Shown here piece by piece: positions 42,793 to 51,641 of a stretch of DNA of 64,000 bases; the stretch's first letter is position 1, and each line of letters opens with the position of its first letter. The notes beneath the pieces are model-generated. The model had not been told where the DNA came from. It saw nothing but the letters and a program-made list of their open reading frames with translations, and searched no databases. The DNA is taken from positions 5,212,546 to 5,276,545 of the forward strand of contig NZ_CP032157.1 of the NCBI RefSeq assembly GCF_003555545.1. Reading direction: 5' to 3'. Origin of the DNA: Paraflavitalea soli (GTDB lineage: Bacteria; Bacteroidota; Bacteroidia; Chitinophagales; Chitinophagaceae). A program made the position numbers and the translations under genes.

Positions 42793-43896
42793 ATGGACAA
42801 GAAACAAGGTATTGACCGGAAAAGCCGTTTCCCGTATGTATATGAACTATTTATATGGTTAATATATGTATGCCTGTTTAAGTATTCCTTTTATGTAGAG
42901 GCGGCACCGCACCAAAAGATGTATCAGAACTTCCCTTTTCCGCAGCTGATATTGTATTCGATCGGCATGACGTTGTATACGATCCCTTTTTACCGCTGGC
43001 TGGCGCCGCTCTTGTTGCGGAAAAAGAGATATGGCTGGTTTTTCGTGGCGGCCATTCTTTATTTTGGATTCGTAGCTAAATGGGCGGGATGGCTGATCAG
43101 TATTATTTTTTATGGATTGAGCAATGAACCGGTGCTTCGGAGCTACTACGAATTTCAATACCAGAATTTCGCCTTACGGGCCTGGGGTATTGCCTTTTGG
43201 GATGTCAATATCCTGGTGATGGACCTGATCGCTTTCCTGTCGCTTACGTTTACCTGGTTTGCTTTTGAGAATGAGCGGAAGCGGCACTTGCTGGAAAAGG
43301 ATAATCTTGTATTACAATTGGATTCGCTGAAGGCGCAGCTACACCCGCATTTCCTGTTCAATACACTCAACAATATATATGGGATGGCGCTTACGGGCAA
43401 TAAGGAGACGCCGGCTTTTATATTGCGGCTGTCGGATATGATGCGTTTTATCTTGTACGATTGTCAGCAGAACCAGGTAACGCTGGAAAAGGATATCGAG
43501 TTCCTGGAGAACTACCTGGAGATGGAAAAGAGAAGGTATCCGGAAGCAACAATTGAGTTTACGGTAAGTGGTGATGCGGCGGGCAAACAAATAGCGCCGC
43601 TCCTGTTCATTCAATTCCTGGAGAATAGTTTTAAGCATGGCGCGCACCGGCTGAATGATACGGGATTTATTCGCGGTTCTCTGACGGTTACAGGCCATGT
43701 GCTGAGCTTTGAATTGCGGAATGATGTGTTTGTAGCCCCCCCAATTAAAGAGAAAGGAGAAAAAACGCAGTATGGCGGAGTGGGCATTGAGAATGTGCGG
43801 AAGCGCCTGGCTTTGTATTATCCGGGCAGGCATACACTGGCGATCAATAGTACCAACCAGATATTTGAAGTAACACTTACTATAACCTTGCAATAA
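42793..43896 (+). CDS. LytS/YehU-type sensor histidine kinase
   Basis: The protein has 367 residues. Four membrane helices (about 10-155) are followed by the His_kinase domain with the phospho-acceptor in KAQLHPHFLFNTLNNIYGM (about residues 186-204). The ATPase part is reduced (NSFKHGAHR, GGVGIENVRKRL at about 320). There is no large sensory domain, so the membrane part probably senses the signal. It overlaps in function with the regulator gene that starts two bases after its stop codon. Confidence 0.93.
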   Translation: MDKKQGIDRKSRFPYVYELFIWLIYVCLFKYSFYVEAAPHQKMYQNFPFPQLILYSIGMTLYTIPFYRWLAPLLLRKKRYGWFFVAAILYFGFVAKWAGWLISIIFYGLSNEPVLRSYYEFQYQNFALRAWGIAFWDVNILVMDLIAFLSLTFTWFAFENERKRHLLEKDNLVLQLDSLKAQLHPHFLFNTLNNIYGMALTGNKETPAFILRLSDMMRFILYDCQQNQVTLEKDIEFLENYLEMEKRRYPEATIEFTVSGDAAGKQIAPLLFIQFLENSFKHGAHRLNDTGFIRGSLTVTGHVLSFELRNDVFVAPPIKEKGEKTQYGGVGIENVRKRLALYYPGRHTLAINSTNQIFEVTLTITLQ

Positions 43897-43897
43897 T

Positions 43898-44629
43898 ATG
43901 ATGACGAATACACAGGCTGCGGTACCGGTGATCCGCTGTTTAGTGGCGGATGATGAACTGATGGCACATCAGATACTGGAACAATATATTCTACAAACCC
44001 CGGGGTTGCTATTGGTAGCCAAGTGCCGGAATGCACTGGAAGCATTTGCCAAACTGGAGCAGCATGCGATCGACCTGATCTTCCTGGATATAGAAATGCC
44101 GCTGGTGAATGGTATTACCTTTCTTAAAACATTGAGCAATCCGCCTAAGGTTATTTTTACGACAGCCTATGCCAATTATGCGCTGGAGGGTTATGACCTG
44201 AATGTAACGGATTACCTGTTGAAGCCCTTCTCTTATGACCGGTTTTTAAAGGCTGTTGAAAAGGTAAAGCTATTATTGCAGCCAGGGGTAGCCCCTACTG
44301 AGGCTGGCGGAGAAAATGATTACCTGCTGGTAAAAGAAAAGGAAGGGTTGATGAAGATCGCTTACGATGATATTGTATTTATAGAGGCTTCACGCGATTA
44401 TATGAAGGTCATTACGGTTTCGGGACAACACCTGATACACCAGACGATGAAAAAGCTGGAGGAGTTATTACCGGCTGATCGTTTTATCCGCACGCACAAA
44501 TCATTTATTGTTGCGCTTCGGCAGATCAAACTGCTCAAGCCTGATGGGATGGTATTAATGAATAAAGCAGAGATACCCGTAAGCGTCAATTATGCTGAAG
44601 GGGTTAAAGAACAGTTCATGCGGAAATGA
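43898..44629 (+). CDS. LytTR-family response regulator
   Basis: The protein has 243 residues from 43898 (an ATG at 43901 is also possible). A receiver domain (about 10-125) has the acidic pair in VADDELMAHQ, the phospho-acceptor Asp in LIFLDIEMPLVNG (about 62) and Lys in TDYLLKPFSYDR (about 110). A LytTR DNA-binding domain (about 145-243, VFIEASRDYMKVITVSGQ, RTHKSFIVALRQI) follows. It is the cognate partner of the upstream kinase. Direct repeats suited to LytTR binding lie upstream of the operon. Confidence 0.94.
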   Translation: MMTNTQAAVPVIRCLVADDELMAHQILEQYILQTPGLLLVAKCRNALEAFAKLEQHAIDLIFLDIEMPLVNGITFLKTLSNPPKVIFTTAYANYALEGYDLNVTDYLLKPFSYDRFLKAVEKVKLLLQPGVAPTEAGGENDYLLVKEKEGLMKIAYDDIVFIEASRDYMKVITVSGQHLIHQTMKKLEELLPADRFIRTHKSFIVALRQIKLLKPDGMVLMNKAEIPVSVNYAEGVKEQFMRK

Positions 44630-44665
44630 GCTGAGCTTTGTGTTGGATCGCCGTATAATACCGGA

Positions 44666-45181
44666 TCAACGGAAGATATCGAGCAGGCCATCGGGGAGGT
44701 CTACTTCTATTTGTTTTTTCTTTTTATCCATCTTCAGGAGGGTTTCCTGGTGAATGGGAATGAGGGCTTCCTTTCCGTCGAGGTCAATGCGGGCAAGCAC
44801 CTGGTGGGGCTGTTCGATGACTTCGAGTATCTCTCCTATATCGGTGCCATTGTCGATGATGTGAAAGCCAAGCAGGGATATGGGGGCTGATTTACCGGCA
44901 TACTGGTGAAATGCCTGTTCTTCGAGCCAGATCTGTTTTTGTGTGAGCTTTTGAGCGGCTTCTTTGGTGTTGATATTCTCCAGCTTCAGGAATATTTCCT
45001 GTTCGCTTTTGACGCGGGTGGCTTCTATGAAGTAAGGCAGCATTTCATCTTTCTTATCTTCAATAAAGATAGTTTCGAGGCCTTTGAGGGATGTTTTTTT
45101 GCCCAGTTCATGGCGCAATACCAATTCGCCTCCTACGCCGAAGGTGGCCACCAGTTTTCCGATGCTGTTGTACTTGGTCAT
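44666..45181 (-). CDS. rimM: Ribosome maturation factor RimM
   Basis: The protein has 171 residues from the ATG at 45181. The N-terminal RimM barrel (KYNSIGKLVATFGVGGELVL) and the C-terminal PRC-barrel (SLLGFHIIDNGTDIGEILEV at about 98-117, then EALIPIHQETLLKMDKKKKQ) are both present. It binds S19 and helps 16S rRNA 3'-domain maturation. It lies downstream of rpsP, but a terminator and a repeat lie between them. Confidence 0.9.
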   Translation of the reverse strand: MTKYNSIGKLVATFGVGGELVLRHELGKKTSLKGLETIFIEDKKDEMLPYFIEATRVKSEQEIFLKLENINTKEAAQKLTQKQIWLEEQAFHQYAGKSAPISLLGFHIIDNGTDIGEILEVIEQPHQVLARIDLDGKEALIPIHQETLLKMDKKKKQIEVDLPDGLLDIFR

Positions 45182-45193
45182 ATTATTTTTTTT

Positions 45194-45310
45194 GAGGCAA
45201 AGAGGCATCGAGGCAACAAGGCATCAACAAGCTCCTTTAGATCAGGGTGAGCCGCCCTTTGAGGGCGCCCCACCCTCAAGCCGCCTTCGACAGGCTCAGG
45301 CAGACATTCG
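45194..45310. repeat. Composite intergenic repeat (GGCA phrase plus dispersed element)
   Basis: From 45194 GAGGCAAAGAGGCATCGAGG and AACAAGGCATC form the GGCA-phrase part. From 45229 CTCCTTTAGATCAGGGTGAG, CCGCCCTTTGAGGGCG and CCACCC follow, then CTTCGACAGGCTCAGGCAGAC. The middle can fold as a GGGTGAG/CCACCC stem-loop. The same composite is at 58789 and 60339. Confidence 0.75.
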
Positions 45311-45320
45311 TTATTATAAA

Positions 45321-45353
45321 AAATCCCGATGACAAAGATAATCATCGGGATTT
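45321..45353 (-). terminator. Rho-independent terminator of rpsP
   Basis: AAATCCCGATGA (45321-45332) and TCATCGGGATTT (45342-45353) form a perfect 12-base stem with a 9-base loop. On the minus strand a T-rich tract follows. It separates rpsP from rimM. Confidence 0.88.
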
Positions 45354-45382
45354 AATGAGTTTGGCTTTAGCTATACTGCTGC

Positions 45383-45820
45383 TTAGGATGCTTCTCCCTC
45401 GCTTCTCCTTTTGATAGGAGCGCCAACACCACCACGGCGAACTCTTCTGTCTTTGGCATTTGCTTCCTGGCGTTTCTTAACATGAACCTCATGTTCTGAG
45501 TGCCATGTTTGGAACTTCACCATTGCAGCAGCCTCGTCGAACAGACCAAGTTTAACACCGCGTAATAAGTGCTTCAGATACAGTACTCCCTTGAACGACA
45601 AAATTCTGCGTACAGTGTCCGTAGGTTGAGCGCCTTTATGCAGCCAATCGAGGGCTTTCTGGCGGTCAAGCTGAATAGTAGCCGGAACTGTAAGCGGATT
45701 GTACGTACCTAATTTTTGGATGAATTTACCATCTCTGGGGGAGCGGGCGTCTGCCACTACGATGAAATAAAATGGTCTTTTCTTAGACCCGTGACGTTGC
45801 AGTCTGATTTTAACTGGCAT
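45383..45820 (-). CDS. rpsP: 30S ribosomal protein S16
   Basis: The protein has 145 residues. The N-terminus [20 protein letters not shown] and [20 protein letters not shown] (about residues 23-42) are the S16 signature. The last ~50 residues form a charged extension ([20 protein letters not shown]) that is typical of Bacteroidota S16. It has its own promoter and terminator. Confidence 0.97.
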   Translation of the reverse strand: MPVKIRLQRHGSKKRPFYFIVVADARSPRDGKFIQKLGTYNPLTVPATIQLDRQKALDWLHKGAQPTDTVRRILSFKGVLYLKHLLRGVKLGLFDEAAAMVKFQTWHSEHEVHVKKRQEANAKDRRVRRGGVGAPIKRRSEGEAS

Positions 45821-45880
45821 TTTAAATAGAAATTTAAATGCGTGAACAAATAGGGTTACTTTCTACTTTTTCAAGGATTG

Positions 45881-45910
45881 CAAAGGTAGCAATCCGGTTG
45901 ATTTTTCCAA
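45881..45910 (-). promoter_or_regulatory. Promoter of rpsP
   Basis: On the minus strand TACCTTTG (45888-45881) is a -7 box and TTG (45910-45908) lies 19 bases upstream as -33 element, the same spacing as the nuo promoter. The start should be near 45875, which leaves a leader of about 55 bases before the ATG at 45820. Confidence 0.72.
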
Positions 45911-46023
45911 ATATAATAATTCGTTTGAAAACGCAGCCTACTTCTCAAAAAATTATAATTAAAAAAATATTAAGCCCTAAAACGGTGCTATTTTTTGAAT
46001 TTCGGCAACATTTCCGGGTGTTA

Positions 46024-47343
46024 CTATTTTCTGCCTAATCCCATCCGGCCCATGGGCATTTTGTTCATCATCTTCATCATTTCCTTCATTTGCTCAAACT
46101 GCTTGAGGAAGGCATTCAATTCGGTCAATTCCTTTCCTGCGCCCTTGGCAATCCGTGCTTTACGGCTGGCGGTGATCAGATCGGGGTTATTGCGTTCCTG
46201 GGGTGTCATAGAATTGATGAGGGCTTCGATGCCTTTGAAGGAATCGTCGCTTATGTCGATGTCTTTCACGGCTTTACCTACACCGGGTATCATTCCCAGG
46301 AGGTCCTTGATGTTACCCATCTTCTTGATCTGCTCCAGTTGCTGCTTAAAGTCCTCAAAATCAAACTGGTTCTTGCGTATCTTCTTTTCCAGCTTCTTGG
46401 CCTGGGCTTCATCGAACTGGGCCTGGGCTTTTTCCACGAGGGTAGTAATATCACCCATGCCGAGGATACGCTGGGCCATCCGCTCGGGGTAAAACACGTC
46501 CAGGGTGTCCATTTTCTCGCCACTGCTTACAAACTTGATGGGTTTGTTGACGGTGTATTTGATGGACAGAGCTGCCCCCCCACGGGTATCACCATCGAGC
46601 TTGGTAAGGACCACGCCCGAGAAATCGAGGCGGTCATTAAAGGCTTTGGCGGTGTTTACAGCATCCTGACCGGTCATGGAATCCACCACAAAGAGTATCT
46701 CATTGGGGGAAACAGCGGATTTGATATTGGCGACTTCGGTCATCATCGCTTCATCTACGGCCAGACGGCCGGCTGTATCGATGATGAGCACGTTCTTATT
46801 CTTGCTTCTGGCTTCTTTGATGGCGTTGGTAGCGATGGCTACGGCGTCTTTGTTTTCGGGCTCGCTGTACACATCTATGCCGATCTGCTCACCCAGTACC
46901 TTCAACTGGTCGATGGCGGCTGGGCGGTAAATATCTGCGGCAACCAGCAGGGGCGACAGGCCCTTCTTGGTTTTGAGAAAGTTGGCCAGTTTGCCGCTGA
47001 AGGTGGTTTTACCCGAACCCTGCAGGCCGGCGATGAGGATGATGGCGGGATTGCCCTTGGTATTGAAGGTGCTTTCTGTGCCGCCCATGAGGTCTACCAG
47101 CTCATCTTTTACGATCTTGACCATGAGTTGGCCGGGACTTACGGCGTTGATCACTTTCTGACCGAGGGCAGTTTCCCGAATCTTATCGGTAAATTCTTTG
47201 GCTATTTTATAGTTCACGTCGGCATCCACCAAAGCGCGGCGGATATCTTTGACGGTAGCAGCAATATTGAGTTCGGTAATCCTGCCTTCCCCTTTTATCT
47301 GCTTAAAGGCGGATTCGAGCTTCTCGGATAAACTTTCAAACAT
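46024..47343 (-). CDS. ffh: Signal recognition particle protein
   Basis: The protein has 439 residues. It has an N-domain helix bundle (about 1-90), the G-domain P-loop GLQGSGKTTFSGKLANF (about 105), DTAGRL (about 190) and TKLDGDTRGGAAL (about 245). The methionine-rich M-domain (about 325-439) ends with many Met residues in FEQMKEMMKMMNKMP and PMGRMGLG. It targets nascent membrane proteins with 4.5S RNA. The gene begins only 49 bases after the rpoD terminator. Confidence 0.97.
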   Translation of the reverse strand: MFESLSEKLESAFKQIKGEGRITELNIAATVKDIRRALVDADVNYKIAKEFTDKIRETALGQKVINAVSPGQLMVKIVKDELVDLMGGTESTFNTKGNPAIILIAGLQGSGKTTFSGKLANFLKTKKGLSPLLVAADIYRPAAIDQLKVLGEQIGIDVYSEPENKDAVAIATNAIKEARSKNKNVLIIDTAGRLAVDEAMMTEVANIKSAVSPNEILFVVDSMTGQDAVNTAKAFNDRLDFSGVVLTKLDGDTRGGAALSIKYTVNKPIKFVSSGEKMDTLDVFYPERMAQRILGMGDITTLVEKAQAQFDEAQAKKLEKKIRKNQFDFEDFKQQLEQIKKMGNIKDLLGMIPGVGKAVKDIDISDDSFKGIEALINSMTPQERNNPDLITASRKARIAKGAGKELTELNAFLKQFEQMKEMMKMMNKMPMGRMGLGRK

Positions 47344-47387
47344 AAATGACTGATTTTACAATGCCCGGGCTGGCCGGGGGTATTACC

Positions 47388-47430
47388 AAAAAGTTCAAAG
47401 GTGAATGTATGGATACATTCACCTTTGAAC
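47388..47430 (-). terminator. Rho-independent terminator of rpoD
   Basis: Arms 47393-47410 and 47413-47430 are perfectly complementary over 18 bases (GTTCAAAGGTGAATGTAT on the left). On the minus strand T5 follows. It is the longest perfect stem in the window. ffh must have its own promoter in the 45 bases that remain. Confidence 0.88.
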
Positions 47431-47502
47431 GGACTGCAAATTTACAGTAAGATTAGCTTATAAAGTGTAAAGTTTTCTTTGGGTGGCCCTACATTTTTAA
47501 AG

Positions 47503-48378
47503 TTAAACACCTAAATATCCCCGTAATTCTCTGGAACGGGAGTTGGTGCGCAATTTAGTGATGGCTTTGTCCTTGATCTGGCGGACCCTTTCGCGGGTAA
47601 GGTTGAACTTATCCCCGATGTCTTCCAGGCTCATGGGATGGTCTACACCAATGCCAAAGAAATAACAGATCACCTCCTTTTGCCTTTCGGTAAGCATACG
47701 CATGGAGCGTTCGATCTCCTGTTTAAGGGATTCCTTATGCTCGATGTTGGCGTTGGCCATTTCGGCGTTGGGATTGGCCAGTACGTCTACCAGGGTGTTG
47801 TCTTCCCCTTCGGAGAGTGGCGTATCCATGCTTACGTGGCGGGCTGCAATGCCCAGTGTGGCAGAAACCTCCTCCGTTTCGAGTTCCAGCAATTCGGCCA
47901 GTTCTTCAGGTGAGGGTTCCCGTTCATACTCCTGTTCCAGCTGCGAGAAGGCTTTCTGGATCTTGTTGGTGAGCCCTACTTTGTTGAGTGGAAGGCGTAC
48001 AATGCGGGATTGCTCGGCCAGGGCCTGCAAAATGCTTTGACGGATCCACCATACAGCGTAGGAAATGAATTTAAAACCGCGGGTTTCATCAAAGCGTTGT
48101 GCTGCTTTGATAAGCCCCAGATTGCCCTCATTGATGAGGTCTGGTAAGGAGAGACCCTGATTTTGGTACTGCTTGGCCACGGACACCACAAAACGCAAGT
48201 TTGCCTTGGTGAGTTTGTCAAGTGCCGGCTGATCGCCTTGTTTGATCTTTCGCGCCAATCTCACTTCTTCTTCAGGGCTGATCAGTTCAACTTTGCCAAT
48301 TTCCTGCAGGTACTTTTCAAGGCTCTGAGATTCACGATTCGTGATCGATTTCGTGATCTTGAGTTGACGCATACTCAT
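47503..48378 (-). CDS. rpoD: Primary RNA polymerase sigma factor (RpoD/SigA type)
   Basis: The protein has 291 residues. Region 1.2 ([20 protein letters not shown], about 20-39), region 2 ([30 protein letters not shown] and the -10 contact segment [20 protein letters not shown]), region 3 and region 4 ([17 protein letters not shown] near 260-276) are all present. The acidic region 1.1 is almost absent, as in Bacteroidota. The ATG at 48372 is an alternative start. It should recognise the TAnnTTTG/TTG promoters seen here. Confidence 0.95.
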   Translation of the reverse strand: MSMRQLKITKSITNRESQSLEKYLQEIGKVELISPEEEVRLARKIKQGDQPALDKLTKANLRFVVSVAKQYQNQGLSLPDLINEGNLGLIKAAQRFDETRGFKFISYAVWWIRQSILQALAEQSRIVRLPLNKVGLTNKIQKAFSQLEQEYEREPSPEELAELLELETEEVSATLGIAARHVSMDTPLSEGEDNTLVDVLANPNAEMANANIEHKESLKQEIERSMRMLTERQKEVICYFFGIGVDHPMSLEDIGDKFNLTRERVRQIKDKAITKLRTNSRSRELRGYLGV

Positions 48379-48689
48379 AGGTAGGTCATTTAAAGGGTTT
48401 TTAAGGTTTAAAGGCTACAAGTCAGACAGAAGAAAAACGTATAATGGACTGTTTTCTTATATCCGGACGACCAACTTATAAAAGTTCGTGTTCAGCAATT
48501 TAATGATTTCCGGCCCGGAAACCAAATATTTGTACTCTAAATTGCTGGTTGTCAGTAGCTTTAAAGTATTTCGGATTATATATGTCTTTCCCTACCTTTA
48601 ACGGGAGTTGCAACAAAAAAATTTTGGGGGTTCCATTATTTTTCTATTATTGCGCATTGGTATTACAAAAAGATCAATACAAGGAGTAG
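48379..48689. other. Divergent region between rpoD and the START-like gene
   Basis: No gene is supported. It contains a nested inverted repeat (48493-48547). TACCTTTA (48592-48599) is a one-mismatch -7 box on the plus strand. AAGGAG (48681-48686) is a rare clear ribosome-binding site four bases before the ATG at 48690. Confidence 0.55.
48493..48547. promoter_or_regulatory. Nested inverted repeat in the rpoD upstream region
   Basis: Outer arms CAGCAATTTA (48493-48502) and TAAATTGCTG (48538-48547) are perfect. Inside lies TTTCCGG C CCGGAAA (48507-48521), a separate perfect palindrome. It could be a double operator or a cruciform, and is placed to affect both genes. Confidence 0.55.
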
Positions 48690-49070
48690 ATGAGTAAGAA
48701 ACAACAATTTACGTTAGAGTATCCGTTAAGATGTTCTCCTTCCATTTTATATGAATTCCTTAGTACAGCTGCTGGTTTGCAGGAATGGTTTGCTGATAAA
48801 GTGGATGAGCGGGATAATGTTTTTAGTTTTTCCTGGAATGGGACAACAGATAGGGCTGAAGTATTAGAGACTGAGCAGGATAAATACATCCGGTTTCATT
48901 GGTTACACCAACCTACTGATGAATTTTTTGAGTTTCGCATTGAGAAATCAGAAGTTACTAATCAGACTATTTTGGTGATCCGTGATTTTGCAGAGAAAGG
49001 GGAAGTGAAAGATCAAAGCCAGTTATGGGCTTATCAGGTTAAGGACTTATTTCACCGCCTGGGCAATTAA
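48690..49070 (+). CDS. START-like (SRPBCC-fold) domain protein
   Basis: The protein has 126 residues. The N-terminus FTLEYPLRCSPSILYEFLST and GLQEWFADKVDERDNVFSFSW (about residues 32-52) match the helix-grip fold of activator of Hsp90-like/START-like proteins. No catalytic motif is seen. An AAGGAG site four bases upstream of the ATG suggests strong translation. It is transcribed divergently from rpoD; function unknown. Its stop overlaps the 3' end of the opposing gene by four bases. Confidence 0.82.
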   Translation: MSKKQQFTLEYPLRCSPSILYEFLSTAAGLQEWFADKVDERDNVFSFSWNGTTDRAEVLETEQDKYIRFHWLHQPTDEFFEFRIEKSEVTNQTILVIRDFAEKGEVKDQSQLWAYQVKDLFHRLGN

Positions 49071-49678
49071 TGACCCAGCGCTTGCAATATCACCTGGTAC
49101 AGGTGCAGTAATTTTCCGTGAGCCAGCTCCCACTGCTCCAACGGAATGTTAGCGGATAACTTACAGAAGTCACTACCCGATAGCCATTTTTCTATCGTGG
49201 GCTTATCTAATTGATGTAGCGGGACATAATTGTCTTCCCTAAAATGATGCTGCCATTCGTTATTCGCTATGCAAATGTAAAAGTCATGCTGTGTCAGCAG
49301 CGGAATGTTTTCTATTAGTACAGCGCTGTATTGTTGCTGATACGTTCCTTTCAAGTGGAGCGTAATACTGAAAAAATGCCCCCACCAGAAGAAGGTGCGG
49401 ATGGCGCAGGTATCTTCTTTACCAAATACACGTGGAAAATCAAGGACGGCCCAGGGCAATCCTTCATATTTTTCTCCTTTGGATATTTTGGGAGCAGAAG
49501 TTGCAACGGCTACCGGTAAACACACCCTTAAATGATCAAGGGTGTGTTTTACAGGAGAGATCAGTTGCCCTAATAGGGCCACCACTTTTTCCATAATTGT
49601 ATTCTTTGTTAAAAGCCAGTGAGCATTCTGTACCAGGGTTGATTCCTCTGTTGAAAGCTGTATTTTTGCCGCGTCCAT
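49067..49678 (-). CDS. Conserved-looking cytoplasmic protein of unknown function
   Basis: The protein has 203 residues from the ATG at 49678; an earlier ATG at 49726 adds a weak extension. It has no signal peptide or membrane helix. The middle has GEKYEGLPWAVLDFPRVFG, then TFFWWGHFFSITLHLKGTYQ, both rich in aromatic residues. I do not recognise a family. A terminator-like hairpin lies inside the coding region at 49518-49549. Upstream lies the divergent LptF/G-type gene. Confidence 0.7.
   Translation of the reverse strand: MDAAKIQLSTEESTLVQNAHWLLTKNTIMEKVVALLGQLISPVKHTLDHLRVCLPVAVATSAPKISKGEKYEGLPWAVLDFPRVFGKEDTCAIRTFFWWGHFFSITLHLKGTYQQQYSAVLIENIPLLTQHDFYICIANNEWQHHFREDNYVPLHQLDKPTIEKWLSGSDFCKLSANIPLEQWELAHGKLLHLYQVILQALGH
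49518..49549. other. Perfect hairpin inside a coding region
   Basis: AAACACACCCTT (49518-49529) and AAGGGTGTGTTT (49538-49549) form a 12-base stem with an 8-base loop and short T/A runs at the ends. It lies within the gene at 49067-49678 and could attenuate its transcription. Confidence 0.5.
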
Positions 49679-49797
49679 AATGAAAATTATTTCGGATTTA
49701 GAATTTAGGGTTCCGGATTGCTGCAAGACAGGAGCGCAGATAAGCAGATACGAACTTTAATCCTAAATTCGGAATTCTACATACGAAATTAGCTATC

Positions 49798-51612
49798 GTG
49801 ATCAAAAAACTGGATTTATTGGTATTGAAGGCCTTTATAGGCCCCTTCATTGCCACCTTTTTCCTCACGCTGTTTGTATTGATACTACAGTTCTTCTGGC
49901 TGTGGATCGATGATTTTGTGGGTAAGGGTATCGATGGGCTCACCATCCTGCGCCTGATCATTTACCTGAGTGCTACGCTGGTGCCGCTGGCACTGCCGCT
50001 GGCGGTATTACTTTCCTCTATCATGACCTTTGGCAACCTGGGTGAAACATTTGAACTGGTAGCCATTAAATCGGCCGGCATTGGCCTGTTGCGCTTTATG
50101 CGCTCCCTGCTGGTGACCACCATCCTCCTGGCGGGACTGGCTTTCTACTTCAACAACAACGTGATACCGATAGCCAACCTGAAGATGAAAACACTTCAGT
50201 ATGACCTGGTGAATAAAAAGCCGGCCTTCGACCTGAAGGAAGGTACTTTCTACAACATGATCCCGGGGTATTCGATCAAGGTGGCCAAAAAGGTCAACGA
50301 TTCGATCCTGAATGATATCATTATTTATGAAAGCAGCCCGAATGTGCAGGACAATATGATCGCCGCCAAACGGGGCATCATGCGCATGTCGGACGATAAA
50401 CACTCGCTGGAGTTTACCCTGCAGAATGGCTGGCGCTATGAGGAAGAAGGAGAAAGGAATAGCACCAATAGCCGGTTTTACCGGCTGGGCTTTAAGGAAT
50501 ACAAGAAGGTGCTTGATCTCAGTTCACTAACGACGCTGAACTTTACTTCAGACAGTGTGTACAAAGACCGGGCAGAGATGCTGAGTATCGGGCAACTGAA
50601 TAAGTCGATCGATTCCCTGCGCAGGACACTGAATCAGTTTCACCAGCGGCATAAGGCGGAATTAAAGTCTTACCTGCCTTTCATGCAATACATAGATAGC
50701 GGCTGGACGAAGGTTGCTATACCTGATGTGAAAAAAGATACGATTCTCAAAAAGGATACGCTGGTAAAAAAGGATACGGTAGCGAAGAAGGATGCCGTGG
50801 TGAAAAAGGACACAGGGGTAAAAAAGGATTCGGCGACGATCAGGGAACGGTTGTTGAAAAGGAATGCGCTTATAAAAAAGATGGCGGCGGCAAGAAAGGA
50901 TACGGCTGCCAGGCAGGATACGGTGGCGAAAAAGGATACGACGGTACAGAAAGATACAGCAGTGAAAAAGGACGCACCCGTGAAAAAGCTTACGGCAGCC
51001 CAACAGGATTCGGTAGCTAAAAGGAATGCAGCAGCGCAGGCAGATATGGCTTTCCGGAAAATGCTGCCAGACAGCGCCCGCTCAAGTGTACTGGACCAAA
51101 GTATTTCCTTTGCCAATTCGATTAAGTCTACGATGGAAGGCGCTTCTGCTGAATATGAGAACAGGCGTAAAGAACTACGGGTGCACCTGATGACCTGGCA
51201 CGAAAAGTTTACGATGTCGATCGCTGTACTGGTATTGTTCCTGATAGGGGCTCCGCTGGGTTCTATTGTGCGCAAAGGAGGTATCGGTACGCCTGTTGTA
51301 TTTGCGGTGGCCTTTTTCGTGATCTTCTTCCTGCTGAATAACTTCGGAAGGAAGTTTGTGAAGGAGGATGTACTGCAACCCTTTGCGGGGATGTGGCTGG
51401 CTACGATCGTGCTGCTGCCTATTGGCTTTTTCCTGATCTATAAAGCACTACACGACTCCCAGTTGTTTAACAAGGAATTCTATTCCCGCATCATACGGAT
51501 GTTCCGCAAAAAGAATAGTCGCAAAGCTACAGACAAACTAACCTCTGAACAGGTAGAAGTGACAGAAGAAGAAGTAATAGCTGCGATGAAAGACGAGACG
51601 GAGAAGCATTAA
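49798..51612 (+). CDS. LptF/LptG-family permease with KKDT-repeat insertion
   Basis: The protein has 604 residues from a GTG at 49798. The N-terminal helices (LDLLVLKAFIGPFIATFFLT, about residues 4-23) and two more, then a periplasmic jellyroll (about 125-260), and three C-terminal helices (about 470-560) give the usual LptF/G plan. Relatives are about 350-500 residues; here an insertion of about 100 residues (about 311-414) holds a run of degenerate KKDT/KKDA/RKDT units. It likely exports lipopolysaccharide with LptB. No lptB gene is adjacent. Confidence 0.88.
   Translation: MIKKLDLLVLKAFIGPFIATFFLTLFVLILQFFWLWIDDFVGKGIDGLTILRLIIYLSATLVPLALPLAVLLSSIMTFGNLGETFELVAIKSAGIGLLRFMRSLLVTTILLAGLAFYFNNNVIPIANLKMKTLQYDLVNKKPAFDLKEGTFYNMIPGYSIKVAKKVNDSILNDIIIYESSPNVQDNMIAAKRGIMRMSDDKHSLEFTLQNGWRYEEEGERNSTNSRFYRLGFKEYKKVLDLSSLTTLNFTSDSVYKDRAEMLSIGQLNKSIDSLRRTLNQFHQRHKAELKSYLPFMQYIDSGWTKVAIPDVKKDTILKKDTLVKKDTVAKKDAVVKKDTGVKKDSATIRERLLKRNALIKKMAAARKDTAARQDTVAKKDTTVQKDTAVKKDAPVKKLTAAQQDSVAKRNAAAQADMAFRKMLPDSARSSVLDQSISFANSIKSTMEGASAEYENRRKELRVHLMTWHEKFTMSIAVLVLFLIGAPLGSIVRKGGIGTPVVFAVAFFVIFFLLNNFGRKFVKEDVLQPFAGMWLATIVLLPIGFFLIYKALHDSQLFNKEFYSRIIRMFRKKNSRKATDKLTSEQVEVTEEEVIAAMKDETEKH
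50728..51040 (+). repeat. Degenerate KKDT-coding repeat inside the LptF/G gene
   Basis: About 13-15 units of roughly 5-8 codons coding VKKDT, LKKDT, AKKDT, VQKDT and similar are arranged in tandem. The DNA repeats AAAAAGGATACG-type words. The product is a strongly charged, probably disordered or helical periplasmic stretch. Confidence 0.75.
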
Positions 51613-51641
51613 AAGCAGCACTACCAGTTTTACGCAGTTAC

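Noticed and set aside
46090-47331. 413-codon frame antisense to ffh
   Set aside because: It mirrors the ffh gene almost exactly. Long antisense frames arise from codon bias, and the ffh protein is beyond doubt.
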